NCBI GenBank assembly: GCA_017626015.1
Contig: JAGAJO010000008.1
Coordinates: 124,001 to 188,000, forward strand
DNA from: Ruminococcus sp.
Lineage (GTDB): Bacteria > Bacillota > Clostridia > Oscillospirales > Ruminococcaceae
Direction: 5' to 3'
DNA length: 64,000 nt
Shown: positions 7,185-16,503 of the stretch, one piece after another
Numbering within the stretch: position 1 is the stretch's first letter
How the letters are laid out: the number at the start of each line of letters is the position of its first letter
Program-made: the position numbers and the translations under genes
Notes under the pieces: generated by a model
The model's input: only the letters and a program-made list of their open reading frames with translations
Database searches by the model: none
What the model was told of the DNA's origin: nothing

Positions 7185-9842
7185 ATGGAATGGACAGGGC
7201 TTAACGACCTGAGAGAATCGTATCTGAAATTTTTCGAGAGCAAGGGCTGTCTGAGACACAAGAGCTATCCGCTGGTGCCTCAGAACGACAAGAGCCTTTT
7301 GCTCATCGTTGCGGGAATGGCTCCGCTGAAGCCTTATTTTACAGGGCAGGAGGTACCGCCCCGTGCAAGGATGACCACCTGTCAGAAGTGTATCAGAACA
7401 GGTGATATCGAAAACGTAGGAAAGACTGCCAGACACGGAACATATTTTGAAATGCTTGGCAACTTCTCCTTCGGAGATTACTTTAAAAAAGAGGCTATCG
7501 CATGGTCGTGGGAGTATGTTACAGAGGTGCTTAAGCTCCCCAAGGAGAAGCTGTACGTTTCGGTCTATGAGGAGGACGACGAGGCGGAAAGGATCTGGCA
7601 TGAGGATATAGGCGTGCCTATGGATCACATATGCAGAATGGGCAAGGAGGACAACTTCTGGGAGGCAGGTACGGACGGTCCCTGCGGACCGTGTTCGGAG
7701 ATCTACTTCGACAGAGGAGAAAAGTACGGCTGCGGCAAGCCCAACTGTAAGGTCGGCTGCGACTGCGACAGGTATATGGAGTTCTGGAATCTGGTGTTCA
7801 CCCAGTTTGAAAGACATGAGGACGGAACATATACCCCTCTTGCACAGAAGAATATCGATACCGGAATGGGACTTGAAAGACTTGCTGCCCTTATGCAGGA
7901 CGTTGGTTCTATTTTCGATGTTGATACGGTCAAGGCTATAAGAGATCATGTATGCAGGATAGCAGGCTGCGAATACGGCGCTGAGTACAAAAAGGACGTT
8001 TCCATAAGGGTCATCACCGATCATATAAGAGCCGTTACATTCCTTGCCTCCGACGGTGTTCTTCCCTCTAACGAGGGCAGGGGATACGTTATGAGACGTC
8101 TGCTCAGGAGAGCTGTACGTCACGGAAAGCTGCTGGGTATAAACGGACTTTTCTTAAAGGATCTTGTAAAGACGGTGGTGGAATGCAACAAGTGCGAGTA
8201 TAACGAGCTTGAGGAAAAGTACGATTATATAGTAAAGGTACTTACAACGGAGGAGCAGAACTTCAATTCCACCATTGACAGAGGAATGAAGATCCTTGAC
8301 GATTACATTGAGAAAATGCAGGCGGAGGGTAAGACCGTCCTTGACGGCGAAAGCTGCTTCAAGCTTTCGGATACCTACGGCTTCCCGATAGACCTGACTA
8401 AGGAAATACTGGAGGAAAAGGGTCTTTCCTGCGACGAGGACGGATACCAGGTCTGCATGGAAAAGCAGAGAGAGACTGCAAGATCCGCAAGAGGCGGATC
8501 GAAGTATATGGGAGCTGACGAGACGGTTTTCCATAAGATAGACAAAAACGTTCATACCGAATTTACAGGCTATGATAAATTCGAGGACGACGGTGTTATA
8601 TCGTACATTGCAAACGATGATGAGCTTATAGAAAATGCCGGAGTTGACGATGTTGTATACCTTGTTCCCGACAGAACTTCCTTCTATGCTGAAAGCGGCG
8701 GACAGGTAGGAGATATCGGAACAGTTTCTACAGTCACCGGAAAGGCTCAGGTACTTGACGTCCAGAAGGCTGTTGCAGGAAAATTCGCACTTAAAGTAAA
8801 GGTAACCGAGGGTGCGCTTTCGGCGGGACAGCAGGCGCATTTCAGCGTTGACAGAAGAAACCGTCTTGCAATAATGAGAAACCACAGCTGCGCTCATCTT
8901 CTTCAGGCGGCGCTGAGAAAGGTGCTGGGCGAGCACGTTCATCAGGCAGGTCAGCTTGTTGACGCTGACAGAGTGAGATTTGACTTCTCTCACTTCAGCG
9001 CAATGACGCCTGACGAAATAGAGCAGGTCGAGGCGCTTGTCAATGAATACATTCTTGACGCAATGGATATAACCATGACGGAAATGCCCATTGCCGAGGC
9101 TCAGAAGCTTGGCGCTATGGCTCTGTTCGGCGAAAAATACGGCGAGGTCGTAAGGGTAGTTAAAATGGGCAACGGCGAGGAGACTGCTTCGATAGAATTC
9201 TGCGGCGGAACTCATCTTGACAATACCTCCAAGATCGGACTGTTCAAGATCGTTTCGGAAAACTCCGTTGCATCTGGAGTAAGAAGAATCGAGGGAGTTA
9301 CCGGCGAGGGAGTGCTTAAGATATTCCGTGAAATAAACGGCAGGATAGCACAGGCTTCAAAGCTTCTCAAGCTTAACGACCCGTCTCAGCTTCCGGAAAG
9401 GATCTCGTTTATACTCGAGGAAAACAAGGGACTCGAAAAGCTTTCCGACGCACTCAAAAAGAGAATTGCCGACGTTATGTTCAATGAAATAGTAAAGCAC
9501 TGCCGTGACATAAACGGCGTAAAGGTCATGGCGAATATGTTTACAAATGTCGGTTCGGATATGTACGACAAATTTGTAGATTCAGTCAAGAATATTGAGG
9601 AGCCGTTTGTTATGCTTATGGCAGGCACTGCGGACGAAAAGCCGAAATTCCTCTGCGCTTGCTCCAAGGCTGCCGTTGCAAAGGGTCTCCACGCTGGAAA
9701 GCTTGTCAAGGAGGCTGCCGCTATCACCGGAGGAAAGGGCGGCGGACGTCCCGATTCGGCAATGGCGGGTATCGGCGACAAGAATATGATAGATACTGCG
9801 ATAATGGCGTTTGACGGTATTGTAGAGAAGTTTCTTAAATAA
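7185..9842 (+). CDS. alaS: Alanyl-tRNA synthetase
   Basis: An 885-residue AlaRS. The start is ATG 7185 (MEWTGLNDLRESYLKFFESKGC) with SD GAAAGGA at 7169-7175; the ATG at 7149 would add 12 residues derived from the repeat fragment. The class II catalytic core has motif 2 around TARHGTYFEMLGNFSFGDYF and motif 3 around DTGMGLERLA. The editing domain has NHSCAHLLQAAL and CGGTH zinc ligands. The C-Ala end has the glycine-rich GGKGGGRPDSAMAG. It charges tRNA-Ala and hydrolyses Ser/Gly mischarging. Regulated by the T-box leader. Confidence 0.98.
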   Translation: MEWTGLNDLRESYLKFFESKGCLRHKSYPLVPQNDKSLLLIVAGMAPLKPYFTGQEVPPRARMTTCQKCIRTGDIENVGKTARHGTYFEMLGNFSFGDYFKKEAIAWSWEYVTEVLKLPKEKLYVSVYEEDDEAERIWHEDIGVPMDHICRMGKEDNFWEAGTDGPCGPCSEIYFDRGEKYGCGKPNCKVGCDCDRYMEFWNLVFTQFERHEDGTYTPLAQKNIDTGMGLERLAALMQDVGSIFDVDTVKAIRDHVCRIAGCEYGAEYKKDVSIRVITDHIRAVTFLASDGVLPSNEGRGYVMRRLLRRAVRHGKLLGINGLFLKDLVKTVVECNKCEYNELEEKYDYIVKVLTTEEQNFNSTIDRGMKILDDYIEKMQAEGKTVLDGESCFKLSDTYGFPIDLTKEILEEKGLSCDEDGYQVCMEKQRETARSARGGSKYMGADETVFHKIDKNVHTEFTGYDKFEDDGVISYIANDDELIENAGVDDVVYLVPDRTSFYAESGGQVGDIGTVSTVTGKAQVLDVQKAVAGKFALKVKVTEGALSAGQQAHFSVDRRNRLAIMRNHSCAHLLQAALRKVLGEHVHQAGQLVDADRVRFDFSHFSAMTPDEIEQVEALVNEYILDAMDITMTEMPIAEAQKLGAMALFGEKYGEVVRVVKMGNGEETASIEFCGGTHLDNTSKIGLFKIVSENSVASGVRRIEGVTGEGVLKIFREINGRIAQASKLLKLNDPSQLPERISFILEENKGLEKLSDALKKRIADVMFNEIVKHCRDINGVKVMANMFTNVGSDMYDKFVDSVKNIEEPFVMLMAGTADEKPKFLCACSKAAVAKGLHAGKLVKEAAAITGGKGGGRPDSAMAGIGDKNMIDTAIMAFDGIVEKFLK

Positions 9843-9860
9843 GGGTAAGGAGGATTTGTT

Positions 9861-10202
9861 ATGAACGACTGTCTGTTCTGTAAGATCATAGCGGGGGAGA
9901 TCCCCTCCGAAAAGGTGTACGAGGACGAAACAGTCTATGTCTTTAAGGATATAGCTCCAACAGCTCCCACACATCTGCTGGTCATCCCTAAGGAGCATAT
10001 TTCAAGGCTGGACGAGATTAATGAAGAAAACAGCGGCGTGATCTCCCACATTTACGAGGTCATTTCAAAGCTTGCAAAGGATATGGGACTTACAAACGGC
10101 TTCAGAGTCGTTTCCAACTGCGGCGAATCAGCCGGACAAAGCGTTTTCCACATTCATTTCCATCTGCTTGCCGGAAGGGATTTCGGCTGGCCGGCGGGAT
10201 AA
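9861..10202 (+). CDS. HIT family hydrolase (HINT-like)
   Basis: A 113-residue protein of normal HIT length. It opens with the typical CLFCKIIAGEIPSEKVYEDE and ends with the histidine triad HIHFHLLAG. HIT proteins of this branch hydrolyse nucleoside phosphoramidates and related AMP-lysine or AMP-amino acid adducts. It lies 18 bases after alaS, with its own SD (AAGGAGG, 9846-9852), so it is probably cotranscribed. Removing aminoacyl-adenylate by-products next to a synthetase gene is plausible but inferred. Confidence 0.93.
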   Translation: MNDCLFCKIIAGEIPSEKVYEDETVYVFKDIAPTAPTHLLVIPKEHISRLDEINEENSGVISHIYEVISKLAKDMGLTNGFRVVSNCGESAGQSVFHIHFHLLAGRDFGWPAG

Positions 10203-10222
10203 CTTTTCCGGTGAGAAAATTC

Positions 10223-10265
10223 GGGCTGCCGTAAAATGATCTTGCGGCAGCCCTTGCAGTATATT
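10223..10265 (+). terminator. Probable terminator after the HIT gene
   Basis: GGGCTGCCG (10223-10231) pairs with CGGCAGCCC (10245-10253). The T tail (TTGCAGTATATTTT) is imperfect. Confidence 0.6.
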
Positions 10266-10284
10266 TTCGTCAGGCGGTGAGGCA

Positions 10285-12264
10285 ATGACCGGGAAATGCG
10301 CATGGACAGGCTTTCCGTTCCTTTCGGCACTGATACTTTCCGCAGCTTTCAGAAGCAGCTGCAATTATATCCTGGCTCTGGCAGCTGTCGGATTCGGGAT
10401 AATCGGCTTTGCCGCTTTGAAAAAACGGCGGGCTTACGTTGCGGTGTGCTTGATCTCATTCCTTGCGGGTATCGCCCTAAACACGGCATATACCGAACTG
10501 AATTATAAAAGGCTTACGGCTCTTGACGGCAAAACCGTTACGATAAAGGGCTTTATAAAGGATTTTTCGTATATCGGCTCGGATACCTCCAGGATAACCG
10601 TCGAAGGAAAGGTCAGAGGAATAAAAACACAGATAAGCTTTTATGTTCCCTATGACGATTTTCATTACTATGACGGTGTGACCGTGGAAGGCAAGGTCTC
10701 ACGGATTCATGACAGCGTAGAATTCCAGAGTGATGAATATTATTACTCAAAGGGAGTATTCTTGCAGGGCGGAAGCGGTACGGCAAGGCTTACCGGGAAA
10801 AATCATAATGTGCCGCTGCGTATAATAAAGGAATACCGTGACCGTCTGATGATAAAAATTAAAAACGTATGTCCGGACAGTGAGGGAGCGTTTCTGGCGG
10901 CAATGCTGTGCGGTGACAAAAGCGAAATGCCACAGAGCCTGAAAACCTCTGTTTACCGAAGCGGTATAGGTCACATATTTGCCGTTTCGGGAGCGCATCT
11001 GGTTATCGCCGCAGCGCTGTTTTCAACTGTCGCTTCAAAGGCGGTAAGGAACCGCCGTATGCTTTTTATACTGGAGATGGCGGAGATATGGGGCTTTGCC
11101 GCCTTTGCGGGATTTTCAGTCACCGTTGTGCGTGCAGCCGTTATGCTTTCCTTATCAAAGGCGGGAGTAATGTTCGGCAGGAAGAGCGACTGCCTTAATT
11201 CACTGGGTCTATGCGCTGTAGCGCTTACAGTGTCTTCGCCGTATTCTGCGGTATCTCCGTCGTTTCTGATGTCGTTTTCCGCAGTATTTGCGTTGGGAGT
11301 CATAGCGCCTCACATTATAAGCCGGATAGGTGAAGATCGGGGAATTGTATGCTCGTCAGCTGTTTCGTCGGCTTCGGTGCTGCTTTTTACCGCTCCGCTC
11401 TGCGTGATCTTCTTCGGCGGACTTTCGGTTATTACGGTGATCTCAAATCTCCTGCTGATACCGCTGTGTACGCTGGCTTTACAGCTGTGTCTGATCGCTG
11501 TATTTACGGGGGGCGCCGATATTATAGCCGTTCCCGTATTCAAGCTTGCGGGACTTGCGGTAAAGCCTGTGCTTGCAGCGGCAAGGCTTATTTCGGCTAT
11601 GCCCTTCAGCTATATCTCTGCGGGGCGGGGAATGCTGCTGATCATAGCTGTTTCCTCTGCTGTGCCTATAGCCGCAGTGCTTTTATGCAGAAGAAAAAAC
11701 ATTTTTGCCGTTTCATGCACCGCTGTAGTCTGCCTGTGGATAGCCGTTTCCAACACGGTCAGGATCGTAAACGGCGGGGAGAAGATCGCAGTGTTGCCCG
11801 GCGGAGACAGTTGCCTGTACGTTGTTTCAAAGGGCGGAGAGGCTATTGTGCTGGACATCGGCTGTAATGGCGATCTTAACGGCGCTGCGGAAAGATATAT
11901 CCGTGCCCGGGGTATAGACAGGATCACCCTCATGCTTGTTTCGGAGGGCGGTATCTATACCATTGGCAGGGTCAAAAGCGATCTTTCCGTTCAGCCCGGG
12001 GCTTTCCTCACATCAAAAGATGCGGAGAGTATTTATGAAGACGCAGCTTATCTGGGAGTAAACGGAGAGGTAAATTTTAAGGATCTTCGTATAACCTTTC
12101 AGGGCGACAGCTATCGCCTTGAAAACGGCTATGGGGAATTTGTTCTGGGAGAAAAGGAAATGTATGTAAACGACAGCCGCTATGATCTTGAGGACGAGGA
12201 ATATCCTCTTGAGGTAAATGCTGAGAATTTCAGGGTAAGGAGAACGGGCTATGGCTTTGACTAA
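10285..12264 (+). CDS. comEC: ComEC/Rec2-like DNA uptake channel with degenerate nuclease domain
   Basis: A 659-residue polytopic protein. Hydrophobic N-terminal helices and a soluble OB-like section (about 70-170) precede the competence domain with the hallmark IFAVSGAHLVIAAALF. Many helices follow to about residue 490. ComEC is the inner-membrane pore for single-stranded DNA import. The last 160 residues occupy the position of the metallo-beta-lactamase domain (KIAVLPGGDSCLYVVSKGGEAIVLDIGC), but the HxDxDH metal site is replaced by LVSEGGIYTIG and the domain is short, so nuclease activity looks lost. It overlaps holA by 14 bases. Confidence 0.88.
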   Translation: MTGKCAWTGFPFLSALILSAAFRSSCNYILALAAVGFGIIGFAALKKRRAYVAVCLISFLAGIALNTAYTELNYKRLTALDGKTVTIKGFIKDFSYIGSDTSRITVEGKVRGIKTQISFYVPYDDFHYYDGVTVEGKVSRIHDSVEFQSDEYYYSKGVFLQGGSGTARLTGKNHNVPLRIIKEYRDRLMIKIKNVCPDSEGAFLAAMLCGDKSEMPQSLKTSVYRSGIGHIFAVSGAHLVIAAALFSTVASKAVRNRRMLFILEMAEIWGFAAFAGFSVTVVRAAVMLSLSKAGVMFGRKSDCLNSLGLCAVALTVSSPYSAVSPSFLMSFSAVFALGVIAPHIISRIGEDRGIVCSSAVSSASVLLFTAPLCVIFFGGLSVITVISNLLLIPLCTLALQLCLIAVFTGGADIIAVPVFKLAGLAVKPVLAAARLISAMPFSYISAGRGMLLIIAVSSAVPIAAVLLCRRKNIFAVSCTAVVCLWIAVSNTVRIVNGGEKIAVLPGGDSCLYVVSKGGEAIVLDIGCNGDLNGAAERYIRARGIDRITLMLVSEGGIYTIGRVKSDLSVQPGAFLTSKDAESIYEDAAYLGVNGEVNFKDLRITFQGDSYRLENGYGEFVLGEKEMYVNDSRYDLEDEEYPLEVNAENFRVRRTGYGFD

Positions 12265-13324
12265 CGTGACGGCAATAACTAAAAATATCAAAAAGGGCGA
12301 AGCGGCGGGACTTTATTATTTTTACGGTCACGACGTTGCTGCGCTGGAGAGCTTTACAAAATCTCTTATCGCCAAGCTGTGTCCTCCCGACGCCGCTTTT
12401 ATGAATTTCCACAAATTTGAGGGAAAAAATTTTGATATTGCTGCGTTTGCGGACGCCTGCGAGACCTTGCCTATGTTTGCGCAAAGGGTCGTTGTGGCGA
12501 TAAACGATCTGAAAATGGAGGACGTTTCCAAGGCGGACGGGGACGATCTCAGGAGGATACTTTCCGATCTGCCGGAAACCACTACCGTCATAATTTATGC
12601 CACCGGAGTGGATCTTTACAGAAACAAGCGCAGTCTGACGGATAAAAACAAGCGCTTCTGCGATTTCTGCGCAAAGCACGGCGATGTCTGTGAATTTTCA
12701 TACAAAAAGCCCTCCGAACTGGGGAGGATGATATCGGCAGAGCTGGAAAAGAGCGGGTGCCGCATCGTCAGGCAGGACGCAGAGTACATTGCGGAGATAT
12801 GTCTGTGCGATACGGCTGATATAAAGCATGAGATCGAAAAGCTTTCCGCCTATGCCGCCGGCAGGGAGATAACCCGTGAGGATATCGACGCCTTGTGCGT
12901 CAAGCATATTGAATCCGACGGCTACGATCTTGCGGTGAACATACTCAACAATAACGCACGGTTCGTTTTCAGCAGGATAGGGGAGCTTGCGGCGCAGAAC
13001 TACGACGCCTACGAGATCGTCGGGATAATCGGGTTTTCCCTTACGGATATTTACAGGGCAAGGCTCGCACGCTCCGACGGACTGAGCTATCAGGACGTTG
13101 CGGCGGATTTCAAGTATCCGAAAAACCGTGAATTTGCGGTGAAAAAGGCGTATTCCTCCTGTGGAAATATTTCAGTCCGCCAGATAAGAGGCACTCTGGA
13201 GATACTCTCAAAGCTCGATTACAGGCTTAAAACGGGCATCTCCGGTAAGGACAGCGCTATGCTTGCACTGGAGCAGAGCGTTGCCGAATGTCTCATGCTG
13301 TCGGCGGGAGGTAAAAAAAGGTGA
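12251..13324 (+). CDS. holA: DNA polymerase III delta subunit
   Basis: A 357-residue protein of the expected length. It begins GEAAGLYYFYGHDVAALESFTKSLIAKL, the degenerate AAA+ P-loop region typical of HolA. DAAFMNFHKFEGKNFDIAAFADACETLPMFAQRVVVAINDL follows, and the C-terminal clamp-loader collar ends with LSKLDYRLKTGISGKDSAMLALEQSVAECL. HolA opens the beta clamp during loading. The comEC-holA order is common in Firmicutes. It starts inside comEC and ends 7 bases before the next gene. Confidence 0.93.
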   Translation: MALTNVTAITKNIKKGEAAGLYYFYGHDVAALESFTKSLIAKLCPPDAAFMNFHKFEGKNFDIAAFADACETLPMFAQRVVVAINDLKMEDVSKADGDDLRRILSDLPETTTVIIYATGVDLYRNKRSLTDKNKRFCDFCAKHGDVCEFSYKKPSELGRMISAELEKSGCRIVRQDAEYIAEICLCDTADIKHEIEKLSAYAAGREITREDIDALCVKHIESDGYDLAVNILNNNARFVFSRIGELAAQNYDAYEIVGIIGFSLTDIYRARLARSDGLSYQDVAADFKYPKNREFAVKKAYSSCGNISVRQIRGTLEILSKLDYRLKTGISGKDSAMLALEQSVAECLMLSAGGKKR

Positions 13325-13330
13325 GTTGTC

Positions 13331-13936
13331 ATGGAGAAAATCAGGCTTAAGCAGGCGATAGTCGTCGAAGGAAAGTACGATAAGATCAAGGTCTCCTCTT
13401 TTGTGGACGCAACCGTTATCACTACCGACGGCTTCGGGATATACAGCAGTCCGGAAACGGCAAGGCTTATAAGGTTCTATGCGAAGACTGTGGGTATCGT
13501 TATCCTAACCGATTCCGACAGAGCAGGAATGCAGATACGTGGAAGGATAAAAAGCCTTGCGGACGGCGGCAATGTGGTAAACGTTTATGTTCCGGAAATA
13601 TTCGGCAAGGAAAGGCGCAAGACCCGTCCTTCCAAGGAAGGAAAGCTGGGAGTTGAGGGAATGGAGATCGGCACTCTCAGAAAAGCCTTTGAGGATGCCG
13701 GACTTCTTGAAGAAGCTCCGCAGCCGAGAGAGCCTGTTACAAAGACGGATTTTATAGATCTGGGGCTCAGCGGCGCACCTGACAGTTCGGCGCTTCGGGA
13801 AAGGCTTGCTAAGTCTCTGGGACTGCCGGTAAAGATGTCGTCCGCAGCCTTGAGGGACGCTGTGTCCGCAAGGTTCGGCAGGGAGGATTTTTTCGCATAT
13901 TTCAGCAAGTTTATTAAGGAGCAGGATCAATGGTAA
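13331..13936 (+). CDS. rnmV: Toprim-DUF4093 protein, RNase M5-like
   Basis: A 201-residue protein with a Toprim fold: the glutamate motif VVEGKYDKIK (about 12-21) and the acidic motif ILTDSDRAG (about 57-65), then the conserved GVEGMEIGTLRKAFEDA segment. The C-terminal part (TDFIDLGLSGAPDSSALRERLAKSLGLP) matches the DUF4093 domain that accompanies RNase M5, which matures 5S rRNA in Firmicutes. The symbol rests on family resemblance. It overlaps the downstream MBOAT gene by 7 bases. Confidence 0.82.
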   Translation: MEKIRLKQAIVVEGKYDKIKVSSFVDATVITTDGFGIYSSPETARLIRFYAKTVGIVILTDSDRAGMQIRGRIKSLADGGNVVNVYVPEIFGKERRKTRPSKEGKLGVEGMEIGTLRKAFEDAGLLEEAPQPREPVTKTDFIDLGLSGAPDSSALRERLAKSLGLPVKMSSAALRDAVSARFGREDFFAYFSKFIKEQDQW

Positions 13937-15317
13937 GCATAGAATTCCTTTACTTTTTCATTCCCGCATTTATGGCGCTTTACAGCGTTGTATCCTCCGG
14001 GATAAGAGCGGGTCTCATTGTTCTCTCCTCAGCTGCAATGATATGCTGGTCAAATCCTGCGGGACTTGTTCCAATGGCGGTATCGGTGCTTTCCGGCTAT
14101 CTCGGGGGAATAATGATACATAATTTCCACCGCAGAAAATACGTATCAAGGATAGTGCTTGCTCTGACGGTTATTATAAATGCGGCGATGTTCTTTATGT
14201 TTTTCCGTTCGTCCTACGGCGGAGAAAGTATGATAGGCAGGCTCGGTCCGGGTGGAATATGGTCGGCGGCTCCGATAATTGGAGCTTCGGTCTACACCCT
14301 CCATGCAATTTCCTACTGCTGCGACGTTTTCAGCGGAAAATGCCGCTGTGAGCACCGCTTTTTAAGAGCTGCCGGATATATTGCTTTTTTCCGTCGCTGT
14401 ATGCGGGACCGATACTGAGCTATGGAGATATGCGCAGGACTCTGAGAAGATCCAGGCTTTCTCTGGCCTCCTGCGCCAAGGGCATACGCCTTTTGCTTGC
14501 CGGTATGGCGCAGAAGCTGATTCTTTCAAATACCATGTATGAGCTTTGGCTCAGCGTCAGGGAAACAGATCCTGACAGACTGCCTGCCTTTTCCGCATGG
14601 ATAGGCATAGCTGCGTTCGGATTTTTTGTATATTTCGAGCTTGTATCCTTTGCTCTTATCGCCTGCGGAATGGGAGCGATGATGGGATTTGACCTGCCGC
14701 AGAATTTCAACGAGCCTTTTACGGCGGTTTCCTTAAAGGATCTTATCAGCCGCTTTAACGTAACGCTGTACGGCTGGGTGAAAAGCTATGTTTATATGCC
14801 CCTTTCATCGGCGCTTAAGGGCGGTGCGGGAGAGCTTGCAGCTGTGTTCCTGTCTGTAATTGCGGGAATGCTCTGGTACGGTATCGGCGTGAGGACGCTG
14901 CTGTTCGCAGCGGTGATCTCGCTTTTGCTGCTTATTGAGCGCCTTCTGGGAAAAAGGCTTGAAAAGCTGCCTGCGGCTGTAAGAAGGATAGGACTTATTG
15001 TTATAATGCTTATAACACTCCCGATCCTGGCGTTTCAGTCGCCTGTCGATGCTGTAAGATATGCGGGAGCAATGTTCGGCGCAAACCGTATCGCAGCGGA
15101 TATGCTTTCGGAAAATCTTTTGAAAACCTATTTCTGGTTTATTGCAGCCTGCATATTCATGTCATCCGGGATCATTTCAAGGCTCAGGAAAAAAGCTGAT
15201 GGTCTGAGCATTTATATCGTTACCGTTATCCAGCCTGTATGGGTCATTGCTCTGCTGCTTCTGTGTACTTCCTTTATGATCTCGGGAAACGGCATGCTTG
15301 CGGGATTTTTGCTGTAA
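13930..15317 (+). CDS. MBOAT-family membrane protein, coding frame split by a -1 shift
   Basis: Two frames make one protein. Bases 13930-14418 encode the N-terminal half; a second frame, open to 15317, encodes the rest. Reading switches at T TTT TTC (14385-14391), where a -1 shift restores the family sequence as IAFFPSLYAGPILSYGDMRR. The whole (about 462 residues) has the AlgI-like order: SVYTLHAISYCCDVF, then FFPSLYAGPI, then MMGFDLPQNFNEPF, then KSYVYMPLSS. The two conserved His are absent: the RWHISL-like position reads RFNVTL and the LWHG-like position reads LWYG. AlgI-type proteins pass acyl groups across the membrane to exopolymers. Followed by a DHHW-like partner. It may be a pseudogene, a programmed frameshift or an assembly error. 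Confidence 0.75.
14385..14391 (+). other. Possible -1 ribosomal slippery heptamer in the MBOAT gene
   Basis: T TTT TTC in zero frame is a textbook X XXY YYZ slippery sequence. Slippage by -1 at this point gives continuous MBOAT coding; without it a TGA stop at 14416-14418 ends translation. Only a weak local hairpin is visible downstream by eye. Confidence 0.55.
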
Positions 15318-15329
15318 GGAGGCGTTTGT

Positions 15330-16466
15330 ATGAAAAATTTTTCGGACGCAATAACCGTGATATCCTTTTTTGCTATTATCATTATGTTTGCCGTCAGCAC
15401 TGTGTTTTTTCAGCAAAACGTTTCCCTTAGAGAGGAAATTTCCCTCAGAGAGGAAATTTCCCTCAGAGAGGGAAAGGAAGTAAACGTCAGCGTTAAAGAA
15501 TCTGTAAGAGGCTTTGTGAAGGATAATTTCCCTATGTCGGATAACTGGCGGACCCTTTATGCGAATCTTCTGGTCTGGACCGGAAGAGAGCGGTTCGGGA
15601 ACGTTTATCTTGCCGACGGCAGGCTTATTAAGCTTTGCGGGGACCGTAAGGCTGATACCGACAGAAATGTTTCACTTATAAACGACTTTGCAGCCGCTGC
15701 GGATAAGCCTGTTTACGTTATGCTTGCTCCTACGGCTGAGGGCATATATTCAGCCGGGTCATCTCAGATCGTTTCCCGCTTAAACCAGAAGGAACAGATC
15801 GACGATATTTATCTTAAGCTGGATAAAAAGATCGGAACAATAGACGCATATTATCCCCTCTATTCCGCAAGAGACGAATATGTATACTACCGTACCGAGG
15901 ATCTGTGGACATCCTTCGGAGCTTACTATGCCTATGCGGAGGCTATAAAGCAAATGGGCTTTCAGCCTATGACGCTGAGCAATTACGATCAGGAATATGC
16001 GATTTCATCGTTTACAGGCTCCCTTTACGAAAAGGTCATGTACAGCGGAATAACTCCCGACAGGATAAATATTTTCCGTTCCAAGTACAAAAGCTCGGTG
16101 GAACGTGTTGAACTGGAGAAAAATAAGGAGGTCAAGACCGCTAAATCCGTTTATTTCCGTTCCGCCCTGAAAACCGACAAGCCAACGGATATCTACCTTC
16201 TCGGAGACGGCTACGAAAGGGTGAGCGTTTATACAAGTGCGGAGGGAGCGCCTAAGCTGCTGATAATCAAGGGCAGCTTTGCCAATACCCTTGTTCCGTT
16301 TCTTACTCCCCATTACAGTGAAATTACCCTTGCCGACCCGAGTCTTATAAAAAGCTGCGGCGGAAAGCTGGAGGATAAGGTCAATACCGACGATTACGAC
16401 CAGATACTTATACTGTACGATGCGGACAGCTTTGCCCATGAGGACAGCTTGGACATCCTCAGCTGA
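15330..16466 (+). CDS. DHHW/AlgJ-like extracytoplasmic protein, motif degenerate
   Basis: A 378-residue protein with SD AAGGAGG (15317-15323) and an N-terminal membrane anchor (ITVISFFAIIIMFAVSTVFF). Three copies of an ISLREE hexapeptide follow, encoded by an 18-bp tandem repeat at 15421-15474. The body (ESVRGFVKDNFPMSDNWRTLYANL... GNVYLADGRLI) resembles DHHW proteins that accompany MBOAT acyltransferases. The usual TDHHWT signature reads TEDLWT, so the catalytic Asp-His pair is missing. It lies 12 bases behind the MBOAT gene, whose own His are also missing. This suggests a paired loss or change of function. Confidence 0.7.
   Translation: MKNFSDAITVISFFAIIIMFAVSTVFFQQNVSLREEISLREEISLREGKEVNVSVKESVRGFVKDNFPMSDNWRTLYANLLVWTGRERFGNVYLADGRLIKLCGDRKADTDRNVSLINDFAAAADKPVYVMLAPTAEGIYSAGSSQIVSRLNQKEQIDDIYLKLDKKIGTIDAYYPLYSARDEYVYYRTEDLWTSFGAYYAYAEAIKQMGFQPMTLSNYDQEYAISSFTGSLYEKVMYSGITPDRINIFRSKYKSSVERVELEKNKEVKTAKSVYFRSALKTDKPTDIYLLGDGYERVSVYTSAEGAPKLLIIKGSFANTLVPFLTPHYSEITLADPSLIKSCGGKLEDKVNTDDYDQILILYDADSFAHEDSLDILS
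15421..15474 (+). repeat. Three-unit 18-bp in-frame tandem repeat
   Basis: Units TTTCCCTTAGAGAGGAAA, TTTCCCTCAGAGAGGAAA and TTTCCCTCAGAGAGGGAA follow each other without a gap and encode (I/V)SLREE. Copy number changes would keep the reading frame. Confidence 0.9.
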
Positions 16467-16474
16467 AAGCGCAC

Positions 16475-16503
16475 TTGCAAAACAGCGGGGATTGTGTTAT
16501 AAT
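16475..16503 (+). promoter_or_regulatory. Promoter of pyrB
   Basis: TTGCAA at 16475-16480, 17 bases, TATAAT at 16498-16503. The leader to the start codon is only about 55 bases, and I see no PyrR-type attenuator in it. Confidence 0.8.

Noticed and set aside
8154..9215. Long minus-strand open frame (353 codons) inside alaS
   Set aside because: It is the antisense shadow of a highly conserved AlaRS coding region and its translation matches no known family.
11349..11867. Plus-strand open frame inside comEC
   Set aside because: It overlaps the membrane section of comEC in another frame, with Cys/Arg-rich shadow composition and no SD.
15239..15430. Extra small gene between the MBOAT and DHHW genes
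   Set aside because: It overlaps the ends of both real genes in another frame and has no SD.
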